A DNA stretch of 64,000 nt from an uncultured Sphingomonadaceae bacterium (GTDB lineage Bacteria; Pseudomonadota; Alphaproteobacteria; Sphingomonadales; Sphingomonadaceae), in NCBI GenBank assembly GCA_913060895.1, contig CAJXSN010000015.1, forward strand, positions 1-64,000, given 5' to 3'. The position numbers were made by a program, and so were the translations under genes. This document shows, piece by piece, positions 62,606 to 64,000 of this stretch. The notes beneath the pieces are model-generated. The model was given only the letters and a program-made list of their open reading frames with translations. It made no database searches and had not been told where the DNA came from. Within the stretch, counting starts at the first letter, position 1; every line of letters begins with the position of its first letter.

Positions 62606-64000
62606 TTGGAATTTCTGATCATTCTCGCTCTCGTCGCAGCCGTAATATTCCTTTGGAAGCAACTGGAAGCTTTGCAGCGGCGTGTTGCTGTGCTGGAGAA
62701 CGCAGAGCCTGCACCCACAGTGCGGACGATAACGGAATCCGCTCCGCGCATAGCACTGAAGAGAAACAGTGATGACGACGAGGCGTTGGCCTCGGCCTCG
62801 GCTACATATCCTGACGAACCGGTAGAGAAGCCGAACTCCCGCATTAGTATAGTCAGTGCGACAACACCTAAACCGATGGCGTCGCTACTCCCTGCCGATC
62901 ATGCTGCGAATGAAGAAAATCTGCGCGAAGCCGACGATGAGGGATCGACCGAAGAGTCCCCAAGCGAGCCCCGAAAACGCTTCGACATCGAAGATATTTT
63001 CGGACGCCGCCTTCCCATATGGGTGGGCGGTATCACGCTTGCGATCGCTGGTGTGCTGCTGGTGCGATATTCAATCGAAGCAGGGCTGGTCACACCGCCC
63101 GTTCGCGTGGCTATGGCCTTCCTGTTTGGTCTCGTTCTGTTCGCCGGGGCCGAATTCACCTACCGCAAGGCAGAAGCGGTGAACGACCCGCGCATCTGTC
63201 AGGCTCTTGCGGGAGCCGGTCTCGCAACGCTGTATGCCGCGTTTTATCTTGCCGGAACACAATATGGGCTGATCGGGCAGACGCTCGCCTTTGTCGGGCT
63301 GGCGGCTGTAACCGCAGCCGCGATCGGCCTGTCGTTCCGTTTTGGCCTGCCTTGCGCTGTCCTCGGGTTGGTAGGCGGATTCGCTGCCCCGCTGCTGGTC
63401 GGCGGCGATGAAGCGAACCTGCCGCTGTTGACGATCTATCTCGGCCTCGTGGCTGTGGGCCTGACACAAGCAGGGGAGCGTCAGGGGCGGCCATGGCTTT
63501 CGCTCGCAGCGCTGGGCGTAGGTCTGGGCTGGGGGCTTCTGCTCCTGTTCACCGGTGAATTCGGTACGGCAGAGGTACTGGCGCTCGGCTTCTACCTTCT
63601 GCTCCTTGGCGCCATCCTGCCATCCCTGATGTCCGGTGGAGCATTTGCCCGACCCGTGCGTCTTGCATCGGCATTCCTCGCTAGCCTGCAACTGGCGCTT
63701 CTGGTCGACCGGGCGGGTGACGGGCTGCTGGCATGGTCGCTCTATTTGCTGATGGGAGCGACGCTGGCTGGCCTGGCATGGCGGCGCAGCGAGCTGCGCG
63801 AAGGTAGCGCGGTGGCAATGGTGATTGCCATCGGTTTACTCACGCAATGGGACCCGGCGGTCGGCTGGGCATTTTATGCCATTGCTTCGGCCATTGGAGT
63901 GATTTTTATCGCAATGCCGCTGGTCCATTTATGGAATAGCCGCGATACATTCGCTGACTGCGGCCAGATAGCGGGTGGTCCGCTAGCCCTTGCAGCAAGC
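62606..64000 (+). CDS. DUF2339 multi-pass membrane protein, 3' end outside window
   Basis: Open from a TTG at 62606-62608, with GGGAG 8 bases upstream, to the end of the window (465 codons). The N-terminal helix EFLIILALVAAVIFLW is followed by a coiled-coil piece and a long acidic, Ser-rich linker. The DUF2339 core begins with FGRRLPIWVGGITLAIAGVL and VRYSIEAGLVTPPVRV, then closely spaced membrane helices (many Gly/Leu/Ala). Full-length members have around 800-1000 residues and over 20 helices; function unknown. No ATG near the beginning gives a complete N-terminus, which is why TTG is proposed. Confidence 0.8.
   Translation, partial: MEFLIILALVAAVIFLWKQLEALQRRVAVLENAEPAPTVRTITESAPRIALKRNSDDDEALASASATYPDEPVEKPNSRISIVSATTPKPMASLLPADHAANEENLREADDEGSTEESPSEPRKRFDIEDIFGRRLPIWVGGITLAIAGVLLVRYSIEAGLVTPPVRVAMAFLFGLVLFAGAEFTYRKAEAVNDPRICQALAGAGLATLYAAFYLAGTQYGLIGQTLAFVGLAAVTAAAIGLSFRFGLPCAVLGLVGGFAAPLLVGGDEANLPLLTIYLGLVAVGLTQAGERQGRPWLSLAALGVGLGWGLLLLFTGEFGTAEVLALGFYLLLLGAILPSLMSGGAFARPVRLASAFLASLQLALLVDRAGDGLLAWSLYLLMGATLAGLAWRRSELREGSAVAMVIAIGLLTQWDPAVGWAFYAIASAIGVIFIAMPLVHLWNSRDTFADCGQIAGGPLALAAS

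Overview
The window looks like a contig end from a sphingomonad-type alphaproteobacterium (order Sphingomonadales; genus not resolvable). The reasons are the large TonB receptors with an N-terminal VVTAQRR / VIIVTATRR-type segment, a CYP153 P450 with its own ferredoxin, many acyl-CoA dehydrogenases and NodT-type efflux lipoproteins. Bases 1-47 are not genomic: they match the Illumina Nextera i7 side adapter, so the contig begins inside a truncated ligB-like gene.

0.05-13.5 kb is a meta-cleavage locus: a two-subunit LigA/LigB extradiol dioxygenase, a BphB/HcaB-type dihydrodiol dehydrogenase, an XylF/DmpD-type hydrolase, and hydratase, acylating acetaldehyde dehydrogenase and hydroxy-oxovalerate aldolase (mhpD-F-E). 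It also holds an IclR regulator, two acyl-CoA ligases, a quinone-oxidoreductase-like protein and a TonB receptor. Read together: a catechol-type ring is opened, the hydrolase splits off an acid that a CoA ligase can activate, and the dienoate goes to pyruvate and acetyl-CoA. No ring-hydroxylating oxygenase is in the window.

13.6-29.1 kb is mostly housekeeping and stress: TetR, an MscS-type channel, a decayed EamA transporter next to an Lrp regulator, a phospholipase-D-like protein, PAP2, a lipoprotein, a TetR-RND tripartite efflux operon and a KatE-type catalase.

29.7-48.3 kb is the most interesting part: two divergent units around a GntR regulator. To the right are CYP153, ferredoxin and two acyl-CoA dehydrogenases. 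To the left are an NMO-like flavoprotein, a COQ4-family protein, a thiolase-fold protein without the catalytic cysteine, a DUF35 zinc-ribbon protein, two acyl-CoA dehydrogenases, an acyl-CoA ligase, a Baeyer-Villiger monooxygenase and an alpha/beta hydrolase, followed by a 977-residue TonB receptor under its own repeat-rich promoter. The set suggests terminal hydroxylation, CoA activation, dehydrogenation, retro-aldol side-chain cleavage of the Ltp2-DUF35 type to a ketone, then Baeyer-Villiger oxidation and ester hydrolysis. The substrate is probably a branched or alicyclic lipid such as a terpenoid or sterol-like compound; this is inference.

48.4-64 kb holds a NUDT19-like Nudix hydrolase, a UbiB-like kinase behind a MarR regulator, a divergent EmrA-EmrB-outer-membrane efflux operon, a thioesterase-hydrolase pair, a TonB receptor divergent from an EthA-type monooxygenase, a CinA/MoaB-domain protein, a polysaccharide-deacetylase-like protein and the start of a DUF2339 membrane protein cut by the window end. 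No rRNA, tRNA, CRISPR array, insertion sequence or prophage was seen.
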